Notes: generated by a model from the sequence alone, not told the origin. Positions 24,337 to 37,200 are shown, counted from the first letter of the stretch. The stretch: DNA of 64,000 nucleotides from Amycolatopsis viridis (GCF_011758765.1 NZ_JAANOU010000001.1:2852001-2916000), one strand, 5' to 3'. Translations and numbers: made by a program.

Positions 24337-24456
24337 ATGTTGTGGCTGATGTTGTTAGTTCCGGTCGTGATCCTGATCAGCACGGTGAGCATGCAGAAGT
24401 TCGAGGCCGTCATGCTCGAGACCGACCCGCTGCGCGACCGCGACCGGTATCGATGA
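24337..24456 (+). CDS. 39-residue membrane peptide upstream of DosR-like regulator
   Basis: Short ORF with an AGGGG ribosome site 8-12 nt before its ATG, encoding a hydrophobic N-terminal segment (MLWLMLLVPVVILISTV) followed by an amphipathic, charged tail ending DPLRDRDRYR. It ends 3 bp before the start of the response regulator, so the two are almost certainly co-translated. I do not recognise a family. The membrane segment plus charged cytoplasmic tail would suit a small modulator of a kinase or oxidase. Confidence 0.6.
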   Translation: MLWLMLLVPVVILISTVSMQKFEAVMLETDPLRDRDRYR

Positions 24457-24459
24457 GCC

Positions 24460-25107
24460 ATGGTCCGGGTGTTCCTCGTCGACGACCACGAGGTGGTCCG
24501 GCGCGGCGTCGCTGACGTCGTGCGGGCGGAGGCGGACCTGGAGGTGGCGGGCGAGGCGTCGACGGCGGGGGAGGCGCTGGCCCGCATCCCGGCGGTACGG
24601 CCCGACGTGGCGGTGCTCGACCTGCGGCTGCCGGACGGCAACGGCATCGAACTGTGCCGGGAGCTGTGTTCCCGCATGCCGGAGCTCCGGTGCCTGATGC
24701 TGACCTCCTACACCGACGAGCAGGCCATGCTCGACGCCATCCTCGCCGGTGCGCGCGGGTACGTCGTCAAGGACGTGCGCGGCATGGAGCTGGTGTCCGC
24801 GGTGCGCCAGGTCGGCGCCGGGAAGTCCCTGCTGGACAACCGGGCCGCCGCGGCGCTGATGGCCCGGCTGCGGAACGAGCCCGCCGTGCCGCGGGCCGTG
24901 GCCGGGTTGTCGGACCGGGAACGCGCGCTGCTCGACCTGATCGGGGAAGGCCTGACCAACCGGCAGATCGCCGAGCGGATGTTCCTGGCCGAGAAGACCG
25001 TGAAGAACTACGTTTCCCGGTTGCTGCACAAGCTGGGGATGCAGCGGCGCACACAGGCGGCGGTGCTGGCCACGAGCCTGCGCCGGGAAGTGCCGGGCCG
25101 CCGCTGA
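24460..25107 (+). CDS. NarL/LuxR-family response regulator, DosR (DevR)-like
   Basis: 215 residues. Receiver domain with acidic pocket (DD at 8-9), phospho-acceptor Asp54 in [13 protein letters not shown], and Lys in VVKDVRG; C-terminal LuxR helix-turn-helix [20 protein letters not shown]. Residue-by-residue it is very close to mycobacterial DosR, the hypoxia/NO/CO-responsive dormancy regulator ([30 protein letters not shown]). It has no kinase beside it; the DosS-like kinase 7 kb away, coupled to a second DosR paralogue, may phosphorylate both. Follows a small membrane-peptide gene. Confidence 0.93.
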   Translation: MVRVFLVDDHEVVRRGVADVVRAEADLEVAGEASTAGEALARIPAVRPDVAVLDLRLPDGNGIELCRELCSRMPELRCLMLTSYTDEQAMLDAILAGARGYVVKDVRGMELVSAVRQVGAGKSLLDNRAAAALMARLRNEPAVPRAVAGLSDRERALLDLIGEGLTNRQIAERMFLAEKTVKNYVSRLLHKLGMQRRTQAAVLATSLRREVPGRR

Positions 25108-25125
25108 GGCAGCCCGGCACGGTCC

Positions 25126-25959
25126 TCAGCGCATGTTGAAGGTGTCCGGGTCGGGACCGGTGCGCAGGCCCTTCTCCAGCTTCGCCAGCTCGGCGAGGTC
25201 GCCGTCGTCCAGCTCGAAGCCGAACAGGTCGAGGTTTTCCCGGACGCGGGAGGGCGTCACCGATTTCGGGATGACCACGTTGCCCAGCTGCAGGTGCCAG
25301 CGCAGCACGATCTGCGCCGGGGTGCGGCCGTGCTTACCCGCGATCGCGGTCACGGCCGGCTCGGCGAGCAGCTCGCCGCCTTTCGCCAGGGGGCTCCACG
25401 CCTCGGTGACGATGCCGTGGGCGGCGTGGTAGGCCCGCAGCTCCGTCTGCTGCAGGTAGGGGTGCAGCTCGATTTGGTTGACCGCGGGCACGATGTCGCT
25501 CTCCTGCGCCAGCCGGTCCAGGTGGTGCGGCTGGAAGTTGGACACGCCGATCGCGCGGACACGCCCCTCGGCGTGCACCTTCTCCAGCGCACGCCAGGTG
25601 TCGACGTAGCGGTCGGCGTCGGGGACCGGCCAGTGGATCAGGTAGAGGTCCAGGTGGTCCAGGCCGAGGTCGGCCAGGCTCCGGTCGAACGCCCGCAGGG
25701 TCTCGTCGTAGCCCTGGTCGGAGTTCCACAGCTTGGTGGTGACGAACAGCTCCGCACGCGGGAGGCCGGACTGGTGCAGGGCCCGCCCGACCGCGGCCTC
25801 GTTGCCGTAGGCGGTGGCGGTGTCAATGCTGCGGTAGCCGGCCTCCAGCGCGGTGGCGACGGCCTGGGTGGTCTCCTCGGCGGGGACCTGGAAGACCCCG
25901 AAGCCCACCCGCGGCATGGCCACGCCGTTGTTCAGATCGACCGTGGGAATGGTGGTCAT
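25126..25959 (-). CDS. aldo/keto reductase (AKR5-like, 2,5-diketogluconate reductase type)
   Basis: 277 residues, AAAGGA ribosome site. NADPH-dependent carbonyl reductase in a TIM barrel. Tetrad visible: Asp and Tyr in IDTATAYGNE, Lys in VTTKLWN, His in YLIHWPVP; cofactor loop IPKSVTPSRVREN near the C-terminus. Resembles 2,5-diketo-D-gluconic acid reductases/AKR5, which act broadly on small carbonyls and methylglyoxal. Second gene of an operon with an MFS exporter (23-bp gap). Confidence 0.92.
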   Translation of the reverse strand: MTTIPTVDLNNGVAMPRVGFGVFQVPAEETTQAVATALEAGYRSIDTATAYGNEAAVGRALHQSGLPRAELFVTTKLWNSDQGYDETLRAFDRSLADLGLDHLDLYLIHWPVPDADRYVDTWRALEKVHAEGRVRAIGVSNFQPHHLDRLAQESDIVPAVNQIELHPYLQQTELRAYHAAHGIVTEAWSPLAKGGELLAEPAVTAIAGKHGRTPAQIVLRWHLQLGNVVIPKSVTPSRVRENLDLFGFELDDGDLAELAKLEKGLRTGPDPDTFNMR

Positions 25960-25982
25960 GTGTGTCCTTTCGTTGTCGTCGG

Positions 25983-27164
25983 TCAGTGGAGGGCCGGGAT
26001 CTCCGGCTCCGTCCGGGGCGCCGGGCGCCGGTCGAGCGCGCCGGAGAGCAGCGCGACACCGAGCCCGGCCGCGGCCAGTACCGCGCCGATCCAGTTCGGC
26101 GCCGTGTAGCCGAGGCCGTGGGCGATCGCGAGCCCGCCGAGCCACGAGCCACCCGCGTTGCCGAGGTTGAACGCCGCGATGTTCGCGGCCGACGCCAGGG
26201 CCGGTGCGTCCCCGGCCTTGGCCATCACCCGGGCCTGCAGCGGCGGCACGGCCGCGAACCCGGCGGCGCCGAACACCGCGATCGTCACGGCGGCGGGCAG
26301 CTGGGCGTGGGCGGTGAACACGAACACGACGAGCACGGCGGCCAGCACCGCCAGGCTGACGTACAGGCTCGGCATGAGCGCGCGGTCCGCGGTCCTGCCC
26401 CCGATCAGGTTGCCCACGACCAGGCCCCCGCCAAACAGGACGAGCAGCCACGCCACTGCACCGGAGGAGAACCCGGCGACCTCGGTCATCATCGGCGCGA
26501 TGTAGCTGAACGCCGCGAACATGCCACCGAAGCCGAGTGCGGTCATCGCCAGCGCGAGCCACACCTGGGGGCGGCGGAACACCGCCAGCTCGGAGCGCAG
26601 GCTGTGGTCCTCGTCGACCGGACGGCTGGGGACCAGCGCGACGACGCCGATCAGCGCGATCACGCCGAGGACGGTCACGGCCCAGAACGTCGAGCGCCAG
26701 CCGAACTGCTGGCCCAGGGCGGTGCCGGCGGGCACGCCCAGGACGTTGGCGACGGTCAGGCCGGTGAACATGATCGCGATCGCGCTGGCCTGGCGCGATG
26801 TGGGTACGAGCGACGCGGCGACGACCGACCCGACGCCGAAGAACGCGCCGTGGGAGAGGGCGGCGACCACCCGGCCGGTCATGAGCAGACCGTAGCCGGG
26901 CGCCAGGGCGGAGACGAGGTTGCCGGCGATGAACAGCACCAGCAGGCCGGTCAGCACCGTCTTGCGCGGGACCTTCGAGCCCAGCGCGGTGAGCAGGGGA
27001 GCGCCGACCACGACGCCGAGGGCGTATCCGGAGATCAGGAGCCCGGCCGTGGGCACGGAGACCCCGAGGTCCGTGGCGACGTCGGGCAGCAGGCCCATGA
27101 TCACGAACTCCGTGGTGCCGATGCCGAAGGCGGCGATGGCCAGCGCGAGCAGGGCGACAGGCAT
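25983..27164 (-). CDS. MFS transporter, DHA1 (AraJ/CmlA-like) family
   Basis: 393 residues, 12 hydrophobic segments; ATG at 27164 selected for GAGGAAAG. Signature segments: FGIGTTEFVIMGLLPDVA in TM1, GAPLLTALGSKVPRK in loop 2-3, TGRVVAALSHGAFFGVG in TM4 and LGQQFGWRSTFWAV (motif C region). This subgroup exports drugs or sugars/arabinose-like compounds. Co-transcribed with an aldo/keto reductase; 140 bp upstream of its start lies a GTATA-N6-TATAC motif. Confidence 0.9.
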   Translation of the reverse strand: MPVALLALAIAAFGIGTTEFVIMGLLPDVATDLGVSVPTAGLLISGYALGVVVGAPLLTALGSKVPRKTVLTGLLVLFIAGNLVSALAPGYGLLMTGRVVAALSHGAFFGVGSVVAASLVPTSRQASAIAIMFTGLTVANVLGVPAGTALGQQFGWRSTFWAVTVLGVIALIGVVALVPSRPVDEDHSLRSELAVFRRPQVWLALAMTALGFGGMFAAFSYIAPMMTEVAGFSSGAVAWLLVLFGGGLVVGNLIGGRTADRALMPSLYVSLAVLAAVLVVFVFTAHAQLPAAVTIAVFGAAGFAAVPPLQARVMAKAGDAPALASAANIAAFNLGNAGGSWLGGLAIAHGLGYTAPNWIGAVLAAAGLGVALLSGALDRRPAPRTEPEIPALH

Positions 27165-27303
27165 GATCTTTCCTCGAGGTCGAGATAGTTGCATACGCGG
27201 CTTATTGCGAACGATGACTACGTTATCAGTCAAGCATCCGCGGGGAAGGCTGCGCAGCCTGCAGGGGAGGTGAAACGGGTCACCGCCTGGCGACGTCCCT
27301 GAT

Positions 27304-27319
27304 GTATAACGCCCTATAC
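27304..27319. repeat. GTATA-N6-TATAC motif, copy 2
   Basis: GTATAACGCCCTATAC in the interval between the MFS promoter and the 3' end of the haloacid dehalogenase gene. Differs from copy 1 at one position and from copy 3 at one. Confidence 0.6.
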
Positions 27320-27329
27320 GCCGCGGCGA

Positions 27330-28043
27330 TCAGCAGCCGAGCGTGGTCGCCAGCTCCGGGAAGCTCGACACGACCAGATCGGCCGGGACATCGCCTGGCC
27401 GGTCCGCGGCCTGGTGCGGGCCCTTCTCCTCCGGCCGTTCCAGGAACGCGGTGCGCAGCCCCGCGGCGCGCGCACCGGCGAGGTCCCACCCGTGCGCCGC
27501 GACCATCAGCATCTCGTGCGGCGCGACGTCCAGGAGGGCGGCCGCCGTGTGGTAGACCTCCGGGGCGGGCTTGTAGGTACGCGCCAGCTCCGCCGACAGG
27601 ACGCAGTCGAACGGCAGCGCCGCATCCTTGATCAGGTGGGTCATCAGGGCGAACCCGCCGTTGGACAGGGCCGCCACCACGAACCGCGACCGCAGCCGCG
27701 CCAGGCCCGCGACGGAGTCGGGCCAGGCCGGCAGCCGGTGCCAGGCGCGCACGAGCCGGGCGCGGTCCTCCTCGCCCAGCGCGACGCCGTGCTCCTCGAG
27801 CAGCGCGTCCAGGGACTCGCGGTGCAGGGTGTCCAGCACGGCCCAGCCGCGCGAGCCGTCCTGCACGCGCCGCATCGAGGGCAGGTACTCCGCGCGCCAC
27901 GCCGAGGCGAACCCACCCGCGTCCAGCTCCACCCCGGCCGCGCCGAACACCTCGGCCACCTGGTCGCGCACCCCGCGGTACCAGTCCACGGTGGTGCCGA
28001 AGATGTCGCACGCGATGACACGGATGCCGTCGAGGTCGCCCAT
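27330..28043 (-). CDS. HAD-superfamily hydrolase, 2-haloacid dehalogenase type II-like
   Basis: 237 residues. HAD motif I with the nucleophilic Asp in [16 protein letters not shown], motif II Ser/Asn in [13 protein letters not shown], motif III Lys in [11 protein letters not shown] and motif IV in [17 protein letters not shown]. The SNG and YKP motifs and length fit (S)-2-haloacid dehalogenases. It would hydrolyse a carbon-halogen bond or a phosphate ester. The ATG at 28043 is preferred; a GTG 24 bp upstream is possible and neither has a strong ribosome site. Confidence 0.88.
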   Translation of the reverse strand: MGDLDGIRVIACDIFGTTVDWYRGVRDQVAEVFGAAGVELDAGGFASAWRAEYLPSMRRVQDGSRGWAVLDTLHRESLDALLEEHGVALGEEDRARLVRAWHRLPAWPDSVAGLARLRSRFVVAALSNGGFALMTHLIKDAALPFDCVLSAELARTYKPAPEVYHTAAALLDVAPHEMLMVAAHGWDLAGARAAGLRTAFLERPEEKGPHQAADRPGDVPADLVVSSFPELATTLGC

Positions 28044-28259
28044 CCCGCCATCTTGCCGCAGCACCACGCGTGCCCGCCGGTACCGGCGCCGGGACGGCGG
28101 TCCCCGGCCCGACGGCTACCTCGCGGCTCACCGCCAGTCCGTCGGACCCCGGGATGGAAACGCCGGCGTCGGCGAGATCACGCACCCGGGTGCCGGGCAC
28201 CGGAGAAGCCTGGATCTAGGCTCGAAGGTGGACGGTACGCACGCGGAAACGGGGACAGT

Positions 28260-30323
28260 GTGACATCAGCGCAGGACCACGACTTCACCTCCCTCTACCG
28301 GCACGGGTTCGTGCGGGTGGCCGCCGCGGTGCCCGAGGTCCGGGTGGCCGATCCCGAGTTCAACTGCGACGCCACGCTGACGCTGGCCCGCCGCGCCGCC
28401 GCGGACGGCGTCGCCATCACCGTCTTCCCCGAGCTGGGTTTCTCCTCCTACACCGCCGACGACCTGTTCCACCAGAACGCGCTGCAGGCGGCGGTGGACG
28501 ACGCGGTGGCGCGGTTCGTGCAGGAGTCCGCGGAGCTGCCGGGCGTGTTCGCGATCGGGGCGCCGCAGCGGATCGACGGGCGGCTGTTCAACTGCGGCAT
28601 CCTGGTGCACCGGGGCCAGGTGCTCGGCGCGGTGCCCAAGAGCTACGTGCCGGGCTACCGCGAGTTCTACGAGAAGCGGCAGTTCGTGGCCGGCCGGGAC
28701 GCGGTGTCGGAGCGGGTCCGCATCGCCGGGCAGGACGTGCCGTTCGGCAGCGACCTGCTCTTCGCCGCGCCGAACGTGCCGGGCCTGGTGTTCCACGCCG
28801 AGATCTGCGAGGACGGCTGGGTGCCGGTGACGCCGAGCGGGTTCGGTGCGCTCGCCGGGGCGACGGTGCTGCTGAACCTGTCCGCGAGCAACATCGTGAT
28901 TGGGAAGGCCGGCTACCGCCGCACGCTGTGCACCGGGCACTCCGCGCGGTTCCTCGCCGCCTACATCTACTCGGCGGCCGGGCCGGGGGAGTCCACCACG
29001 GACCTCGCCTGGGACGGACAGGCGGTGATCGCCGAGAACGGCTCACTGCTGGCCGAGGGGGAGCGGTTCGCCTCCGACCAGCTGGTGACCGCCGACGTCG
29101 ACCTGGAGCGGCTGGCCGCCGACCGGCTGCGGCTGACCAGCTTCAGCGACAACGCGCACGACCACCGGGAGCGGCTCAAGCGGTTCCGCCGGGTGGACTT
29201 CGAACTGGACCTGCCGCCCGGGCCGGTGCAGCTGCGCCGCGAGATCCAGCGCTTCCCCTACGTGCCGGCGAACACCGCCGACCGCAACGAGCGGTGCCGC
29301 GAGGTCCACCACATCCAGGTGCAGGGGCTGGCGCAGCGGCTCGCCGCGACCGGGATCGAGAAGGTCGTCATCGGCGTTTCCGGCGGCCTGGACTCGACGC
29401 AGGCGCTGATCATCGCCGCGCAGAGCATGGACAAGCTGGGCCTGCCGCGGGAGAACGTGCTGGCCTACACGATGCCCGGTTTCGCGACCAGCAACCACAC
29501 CCTGACCAACGCGCACAAGCTGATGAAGGCGCTGGGCACGTCGGCGCACGAGATCGACATCCGGCCCTCGGCGCGGCAGATGCTGGCCGACCTCGGGCAC
29601 CCGGCCGCGGACGGCTCGCCGGTGTACGACGTGACCTTCGAGAACGTGCAGGCGGGGGAGCGGACCTCGCACCTGTTCCGGCTGGCCAACCACCACGGCG
29701 CGCTCGTCGTCGGCACCGGCGACCTGAGCGAGCAGGCGCTGGGCTGGGCCACTTACGGCGTGGGCGACCAGATGTCGCACTACAACGTCAACGCGTCGGT
29801 GCCCAAGACGCTGATCCGGTACCTGATCGCGTGGGAGGTGGAGACCGAGCGGCTGGGGGCGGGCGCCGACGAGGTGCTGCGCTCGATCCTGGCCACGGAG
29901 ATCTCGCCGGAGCTGGTGCCGGGCGAGGGGCCGGACGCGGGTCCGGCGCAGAGCTCCGAGGCGAAGGTCGGCCCCTACGAGCTGCAGGACTTCCACCTGT
30001 ACTACCTGCTCCGGTTCGGGTACCGGCCCAGCCGCATCGCCTACCTGGCCCAGCACGCGTGGGGCGACGCGGGCACCGGCGCCTGGCCGGATCTGGTGCC
30101 GGAGTCCGAGCGCAACAGCTACGACCTGCCCACGATCAAGAAGTGGCTGCGGGAGTTCCTGTGGCGGTTCATCCAGACCAGCCAGTTCAAGCGCTCGGCC
30201 ATGCCGAACGGGCCGAAGGTCGGTTCGGGTGGTTCGCTGTCGCCGCGCGGCGACTGGCGCGCCCCGAGCGACGCGAGTGCGCGGGCCTGGCTGGACGAGC
30301 TGGAGGCGAACGTCCCCGGCTAA
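28260..30323 (+). CDS. nadE: glutamine-dependent NAD(+) synthetase
   Basis: 687 residues, GTG start. N-terminal nitrilase-type glutaminase domain with the Glu-Lys-Cys triad ([30 protein letters not shown]), then an ATP-pyrophosphatase synthetase domain with [13 protein letters not shown]. It converts nicotinate adenine dinucleotide to NAD using ATP and ammonia channelled from glutamine. Length and sequence match the two-domain actinobacterial enzyme. It ends in a 4-bp overlap with a convergent protease gene. Single-copy essential housekeeping gene in most actinobacteria. Confidence 0.97.
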   Translation: MTSAQDHDFTSLYRHGFVRVAAAVPEVRVADPEFNCDATLTLARRAAADGVAITVFPELGFSSYTADDLFHQNALQAAVDDAVARFVQESAELPGVFAIGAPQRIDGRLFNCGILVHRGQVLGAVPKSYVPGYREFYEKRQFVAGRDAVSERVRIAGQDVPFGSDLLFAAPNVPGLVFHAEICEDGWVPVTPSGFGALAGATVLLNLSASNIVIGKAGYRRTLCTGHSARFLAAYIYSAAGPGESTTDLAWDGQAVIAENGSLLAEGERFASDQLVTADVDLERLAADRLRLTSFSDNAHDHRERLKRFRRVDFELDLPPGPVQLRREIQRFPYVPANTADRNERCREVHHIQVQGLAQRLAATGIEKVVIGVSGGLDSTQALIIAAQSMDKLGLPRENVLAYTMPGFATSNHTLTNAHKLMKALGTSAHEIDIRPSARQMLADLGHPAADGSPVYDVTFENVQAGERTSHLFRLANHHGALVVGTGDLSEQALGWATYGVGDQMSHYNVNASVPKTLIRYLIAWEVETERLGAGADEVLRSILATEISPELVPGEGPDAGPAQSSEAKVGPYELQDFHLYYLLRFGYRPSRIAYLAQHAWGDAGTGAWPDLVPESERNSYDLPTIKKWLREFLWRFIQTSQFKRSAMPNGPKVGSGGSLSPRGDWRAPSDASARAWLDELEANVPG

Positions 30324-31042
30324 CCGCCGCGCCCGGCGAACCAGGCGAGCACGAGCCCGCCGGAGTTGAGCGCGAAGTGCACCAGCGCGGGGGCCAGCAC
30401 GCCGCGTCCGGCGTAGCGCAGTGCGCACAGCGCCACCCCGGCCACGGCGGCGCCCGCCATCGCCAGGACCGACAGCAGGGGGAGGGGAAGGGCCCCGACT
30501 GCGGCGTCGACGCCGGCGTTGCGCCGCAGCGCCAGTGACGGCAGCAGGTGCCACAACCCGAACAACGCGGATGCGCCGAGGACGGGCCGCCACCGCCAGC
30601 GTTCGCCGCCGCCGAGCAGTGCGGGCAGCACGCCCCGGAAGGCGACCTCTTCGACGACGACGGTGCCGAACGGGATGCGCACCAGCGCCAGCCACACCAG
30701 GTCAGCCGGCGACGGTTGCCCGACGCGCCCGTCGTGGAACAGCGGCCGCAGCGCGGGCACGGCCAGCGCGACGGCGAAACCGGCCGCGACAACGAGGCAG
30801 GTGAGACCGCCGGTCCGGGCCGCGCGCCGCCAGTCGCGCGGCGACAGACCCAGCTCGCCGGACCGGTACCCGGCCAGGCGGGCGAGTCCGATGAGGACAC
30901 CCGCGGTCACCACTCCGCAGACGGGATAGGCCCACCCGGGCAGCACCCGGTTGGCCAGCGTGGTGGCGGCCGCCAGGACCACGACGGCGCCGAGGACGGC
31001 GGTCCGGCTGGACAGGCGGGGGGCGGCGGTGTTCTGGCGCAT
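30320..31042 (-). CDS. CPBP-family intramembrane metalloprotease
   Basis: About 240 residues, six or more hydrophobic segments. The CAAX-protease/bacteriocin-processing signature is complete: [16 protein letters not shown] (EExxxR), FGLWHLLPS (His) and [10 protein letters not shown] (HxxxN). These proteins cleave peptides within the membrane; many are immunity or processing factors. ATG at 31042 has a GAGGAGG directly abutting it, too close for normal use, so the in-frame TTG at 31072, just after a GTATA-N6-TATAC element, may be the true and possibly leaderless start. Overlaps the nadE stop by 4 bp. Confidence 0.87.
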   Translation of the reverse strand: MRQNTAAPRLSSRTAVLGAVVVLAAATTLANRVLPGWAYPVCGVVTAGVLIGLARLAGYRSGELGLSPRDWRRAARTGGLTCLVVAAGFAVALAVPALRPLFHDGRVGQPSPADLVWLALVRIPFGTVVVEEVAFRGVLPALLGGGERWRWRPVLGASALFGLWHLLPSLALRRNAGVDAAVGALPLPLLSVLAMAGAAVAGVALCALRYAGRGVLAPALVHFALNSGGLVLAWFAGRGG

Positions 31043-31077
31043 CCTCCTCAGTGTGCCTGGCCCGGAGATCAACTAGT

Positions 31078-31093
31078 GTATAATGCCCTATAC
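31078..31093. repeat. GTATA-N6-TATAC motif, copy 3
   Basis: GTATAATGCCCTATAC, 35 bp upstream of the CPBP protease ATG (6 bp before the alternative TTG). On the minus strand it contains CATTAT, a possible -10. Confidence 0.6.
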
Positions 31094-31129
31094 AGCACAG
31101 CTCTGTACGAGCCAATTTTGCCCCGGCAC

Positions 31130-31765
31130 CTACCTGCCCTCCCGCAGTTTCGTCGCAAGGACGGCGGCCTGGGTCCGCCGTTCCAGGCCGAGTTTGGTGA
31201 GCAGGCGGGAGACGTAGTTCTTGACCGTCTTCTCGGCGAGGAACATCCGCTCCGCGATCTGCCGGTTGGTCAGCCCTTCACCGATGAGGTCGAGGAGAGT
31301 GCGCTCCCGGTCGGTCAGCGCGGCGAGCGGACCGCGCTCCGGGGTGTCCGAGCGCAGCTTCGCCATCAGCGTCGCGGCCGCGCGCGTGTCCAGCTGGGAA
31401 CGGCCCGAGCCGACCTCGCGCACCGCGGACAGCAGCTGGAGGCCCTGGACGTCCTTGATCACGTAGCCGCCCGCACCGGCGAGGATCGCGTTGAGCATCG
31501 CCTCCTCGTCGGTGTAGGAGGTCAGGATCAGCACGTTCAGCCCGGGCAGCCGGGAGCGCAGTTCCCGGCACAGCTCGATGCCGTTGCCGTCGGGCAGCTG
31601 CACGTCGAGCACCGCCACGTCCGGACGCAGCGCGAGCACCCGGGCCAGTGCCTGCCCCGCGGTGGACGCCTCGCCGATGACGGACAGCCCGGGGTCGGAC
31701 TCCAGCAGGTCGGCGACGCCACGGCGGACGACCTCGTGGTCGTCGACCAGGAACACCTCGATCAT
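31130..31765 (-). CDS. NarL/LuxR-family response regulator, second DosR-like paralogue
   Basis: 211 residues, AAAGG ribosome site. Same architecture as the regulator at 24460: Asp54 in [13 protein letters not shown], Lys in VIKDVQG, DNA-recognition helix [20 protein letters not shown] identical between the two. It lies 137 bp downstream of a DosS-like kinase on the same strand, so they form a two-component pair. With identical recognition helices the two DosR proteins should bind the same sites, which implies shared or competing regulons. Confidence 0.93.
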   Translation of the reverse strand: MIEVFLVDDHEVVRRGVADLLESDPGLSVIGEASTAGQALARVLALRPDVAVLDVQLPDGNGIELCRELRSRLPGLNVLILTSYTDEEAMLNAILAGAGGYVIKDVQGLQLLSAVREVGSGRSQLDTRAAATLMAKLRSDTPERGPLAALTDRERTLLDLIGEGLTNRQIAERMFLAEKTVKNYVSRLLTKLGLERRTQAAVLATKLREGR

Positions 31766-31902
31766 CCCGCTACCTTTCGCCGTGCGCGGAACCTCCCAGG
31801 CTACGGACGCCCGCGCCGCCCGGACACGGACGAAGGTCACCAGCGCTCAGGGCACGAGGACCGCAGCTCCGGTGACCCCGTGGGGCGGGAGGTCCCGAAC
31901 CG

Positions 31903-33663
<1,761 letters not shown>

Positions 33664-33728
33664 TCAAAGGAGGCGTCTCGTGCGGCGATTTTCCGCCCCT
33701 CGGTGCGCCGCCGCGGTTAGCGACCGCC

Positions 33729-34178
33729 ATGGCTGGGCATGTGTGGGACATGGCCGTTGAAGACTCCCTGCCCACGCTGCACCGGCTGGCCGATCTGGCC
33801 GAGCTCCTCACTCCCGGATCGGTCGTCTACGTCCGCTACTCGCCCGGTCCGGAGGCGGACGCCGAGCACCCGAGCACCGATCACGAAAGCGGGCTCGAGA
33901 TGCCCGGCGTATCGGTGAACCCGCTGAACGCGCCGGGCTGGTGGACGCTGCCGGTGGAGGACTGGCTGGCGCGGCGGATCTGCCAGTACCTGCACCAGCA
34001 GCAGGAGGGGGCGCGGCCGTGGGTGCTCACCGGCAAGGAGGTCGACTTCGGACCGGACAACGAGCCGTTGCTGGTGGACGTGGAGCCCATCGCGTGGATT
34101 TCCGGCGATCTGGTGCGCGAGGCGCGCGAGCGGTACCACTCCCGGTTGGACGCGGGGCGCGCGACGCACGAAGATTGA
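33729..34178 (+). CDS. DUF6098-family hypothetical protein
   Basis: 149 residues from ATG 33729; an in-frame ATG at 33750 is an equal candidate and neither has a clear ribosome site. Typical segments of this actinobacterial family: SVVYVRYSPGPEAD, GLEMPGVSVNPL, WWTLPVEDWLARRICQYLH, RPWVLTGKEVDFGPDNEPLL. Soluble, no cofactor motif; function unknown. It is divergent from the DosS-like kinase and 57 bp upstream of the formate dehydrogenase operon on the same strand, so it may be co-regulated with either. Confidence 0.8.
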   Translation: MAGHVWDMAVEDSLPTLHRLADLAELLTPGSVVYVRYSPGPEADAEHPSTDHESGLEMPGVSVNPLNAPGWWTLPVEDWLARRICQYLHQQQEGARPWVLTGKEVDFGPDNEPLLVDVEPIAWISGDLVREARERYHSRLDAGRATHED

Positions 34179-34235
34179 CCGCACGGGGTTTGCTGTGTCC
34201 GGCGGCCGGGAAAGCGGGCCGGGAGGAGGTGCGCG

Positions 34236-37200
34236 ATGGGCGTGGGTGACTGGCTGCGCTCGTGGCCGGTGTACCGGCAGCTGACCGGCGCCGACCCGCT
34301 GGGCCGGGGTAGCGCAGCGCAGTCGGCGCGGTCGCGGTCGCTGGTGCCGCGCACCGCCTCGGCGGACCGGGTGGTCCATTCGGTGTGCCCGTATTGCGCG
34401 GTGGGGTGCGCGCAGAACGTCTACGTCAAGGACGAGCAGGTCGTCCAGATCGAGGGCAATCCGGACTCGCCGATCTCGCGTGGCCGGCTGTGCCCGAAGG
34501 GGTCGGCCAGCAAGCAGCTGGTGACCGGTCCGCAGCGGGTGCAGAAGGTGCTCTACCGCGCGCCCTATGGCACGCAGTGGCAGGAGCTGGACCTGCCGAC
34601 GGCGATGGACATGGTGGCCGAGCGGGTGCTGGACGCGCGGCGCAAGGGCTGGCAGGACCGCGACGAGCACGGCAACACGTTGCGGCGCACGATGGGCCTG
34701 GCGAGCCTGGGTGGCGCGACGCTGGACAACGAAGAGAACTTCCTGATCAAGAAGTTGTTCACGGCGCTGGGTGCGATCCAGATCGAGAACCAGGCCCGTA
34801 TTTGACACTCCGCCACGGTTCCCGGTCTGGGAGCCTCCTTCGGTCGCGGTGGTGCGACGGATTACCAGCAGGACCTGATCAACTCCGACTGTGTGATCAT
34901 CATGGGCTCGAACATGGCCGAGGCCCATCCGGTCGGGTTCCAGTGGGTGGTGGAGGCCAAGGCGCGGGGCGCGAAGGTCTTCCACATCGACCCGCGGTTC
35001 ACCCGGACCAGTGCGCTGGCGGATCGGCACGTGCCGTTGCGCGCCGGGTCGGACATCGCGTTCCTCGGCGGCGTGATCAACTACATCCTGAGCAACGGGC
35101 TGGAGTTCCGGGAGTACGTGCGGTCGTACACGAACGCGCCGTTCCTGGTGAGCGAGGAGTTCGCCGACACCGAGGACCTGGACGGGTTGTTCAGCGGCTA
35201 CGACCCGGAGACGGCGTCCTACGACCCGGCGAGCTGGCACTACGAGAGCTCGCGGCCCGGGCCGGGTGACGGCGCGCGGGCGAAGGAGCAGTCGGCGCCG
35301 GACCAGCACGGGTCGGGCGGGCCGCCGATCCAGGGCGGGGCCGACGACATCGCCGCGGATCCGTCGCTGGAGCACCCGCGGTGCGTGTTCCAGATCCTCA
35401 AGCGGCACTTCTCGCGGTACACGCCGGAGATGGTGGAACGCGCGTGCGGGGTGCCCGTCGAGCTGTTCCTCGAGGTGTGCCGGGCGTGGACGGAGAACTC
35501 GGGCCGGGAGCGGACCGCGGCGCTGGTGTACAGCGTGGGCTGGACGCAGCATTCGATGGGTGCCCAGTACATCCGGGCGGGTTCGATCATCCAGCTGCTG
35601 CTGGGCAACATCGGGCGTCCGGGCGGCGGGGTGTTCGCGCTGCGCGGGCACGCCTCGATCCAGGGCTCCACCGATATTCCGACGTTGTTCAACCTGCTGC
35701 CCGGGTACCTGCCGATGCCGGACACCTCGCACGAGGACATCGCCGCCTACCTGCGCGGCATCCGCGGTGAGCGGCAGAAGGGGTTCTGGCACAACGCCGA
35801 CGCCTACCTGGTGTCGCTGCTGAAGGAGTACTGGGGCGAGCACGCCACGGCGGACAACGACTGGTGCTTCGACTACCTGCCGCGGATCAACGGTGATCAC
35901 GGCACCTACCGGACCGTGATGGACATGATCGACGGGAAGGTGTTCGGGTACTTCCTGCTGGGGCAGAACCCGGCGGTGGGGTCGGCGCACGGCCGGTTGC
36001 AGCGGCTGGGCATGGCGAACCTGGACTGGCTGGTGGTGCGGGACCTGGCGATGATCGAGAGCGCCACGTTCTGGAAGGACTCGCCGGAGATCGAGACCGG
36101 GGAGATCGTGCCGGAGCGGTGCCGCACCGAGGTGTTCTTCTTCCCGGCGGCGTCGCACGTGGAGAAGTCGGGCACGTTCACGCAGACGCAGCGGATGCTG
36201 CAATGGCGGGACAAGGCGGTGGAACCCAAGGGTGATCAGCGCAGCGAGCTGTGGTTCTTCTACCACCTGGGCCGGATCCTGAAGGAGAAGCTCGCGGGGT
36301 CGGCGGACGAGCGGGACCGGCCGCTGCTGGACCTGTGGTGGGACTACCGGATGGAGGGGGAGGAGCCCTCCGGTGAGGACGTGCTGCGGCGCATCAACGG
36401 GGTGAACCTGGAGACCGGGCGGGCGCTGAACGGCTACCTCGAGCTGAAGGCGGACGGCAGCACGGCGTGCGGTTGCTGGATCTACAGCGGGGTGTTCGCC
36501 GACGAGGTGAACCAGGCGGCGCGCCGCAAGCCGCACGACGAGCAGGGGCCGTACGAGTCGGAGTGGGGCTGGACCTGGCCGCTGAACCGGCGGGTGCTGT
36601 ACAACCGGGCGTCGGCGGATCTGCAGGGCCGTCCGTGGAGCGAGCGCAAGAAGCTGGTGTGGTGGGACGCGCAGAAGGGCGAGTGGACCGGGTACGACGT
36701 GCCGGACTTCGAGAAGACGAAGCCACCGGACTACCGGCCGGAGCCGGGTGCGTCGGGTCCGGCCGCGTTGCACGGTGATGATCCGTTCGTGATGCAGGCC
36801 GACGGCAAGGGCTGGCTGTTCGCGCCGAACGGGGTGCTGGACGGGCCGTTGCCGACGCACTACGAGCCGCACGAGTCGCCGGTGCGCAACCCGCTGTACG
36901 GGCAGCAGGGCAATCCGGCGCGCAAGGTGTACGCGCGGGCGGACAACCCGTCGAACCCGTCGCCGCCGGAGCAGCACGGCGAGGTGTTCCCGTTCGTGTT
37001 CACCGCGGCGCGGCTGACCGAGCACCACACGGCGGGCGGGATGAGCCGTCAGCTGCCGTACCTGGCGGAGTTGCAGCCGGCGTTGTTCGTGGAGGTCTCG
37101 CCGGAGCTGGCGGCCGAGCGCGGGCTGGTGCACCTGGACTGGGCGCACGTGGTGACGAGCCGCGCGGCGGTGGACGCGCGGGTGTTCGTCACCGAGCGGA

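Noticed and set aside
33680-33760. 26-codon ORF with a strong AAAGGAGG site between dosS-like and DUF6098 genes
   Set aside because: The peptide (starting VRRFSAPRC) looks like random high-GC sequence and overlaps the DUF6098 start in another frame; kept out for lack of support.
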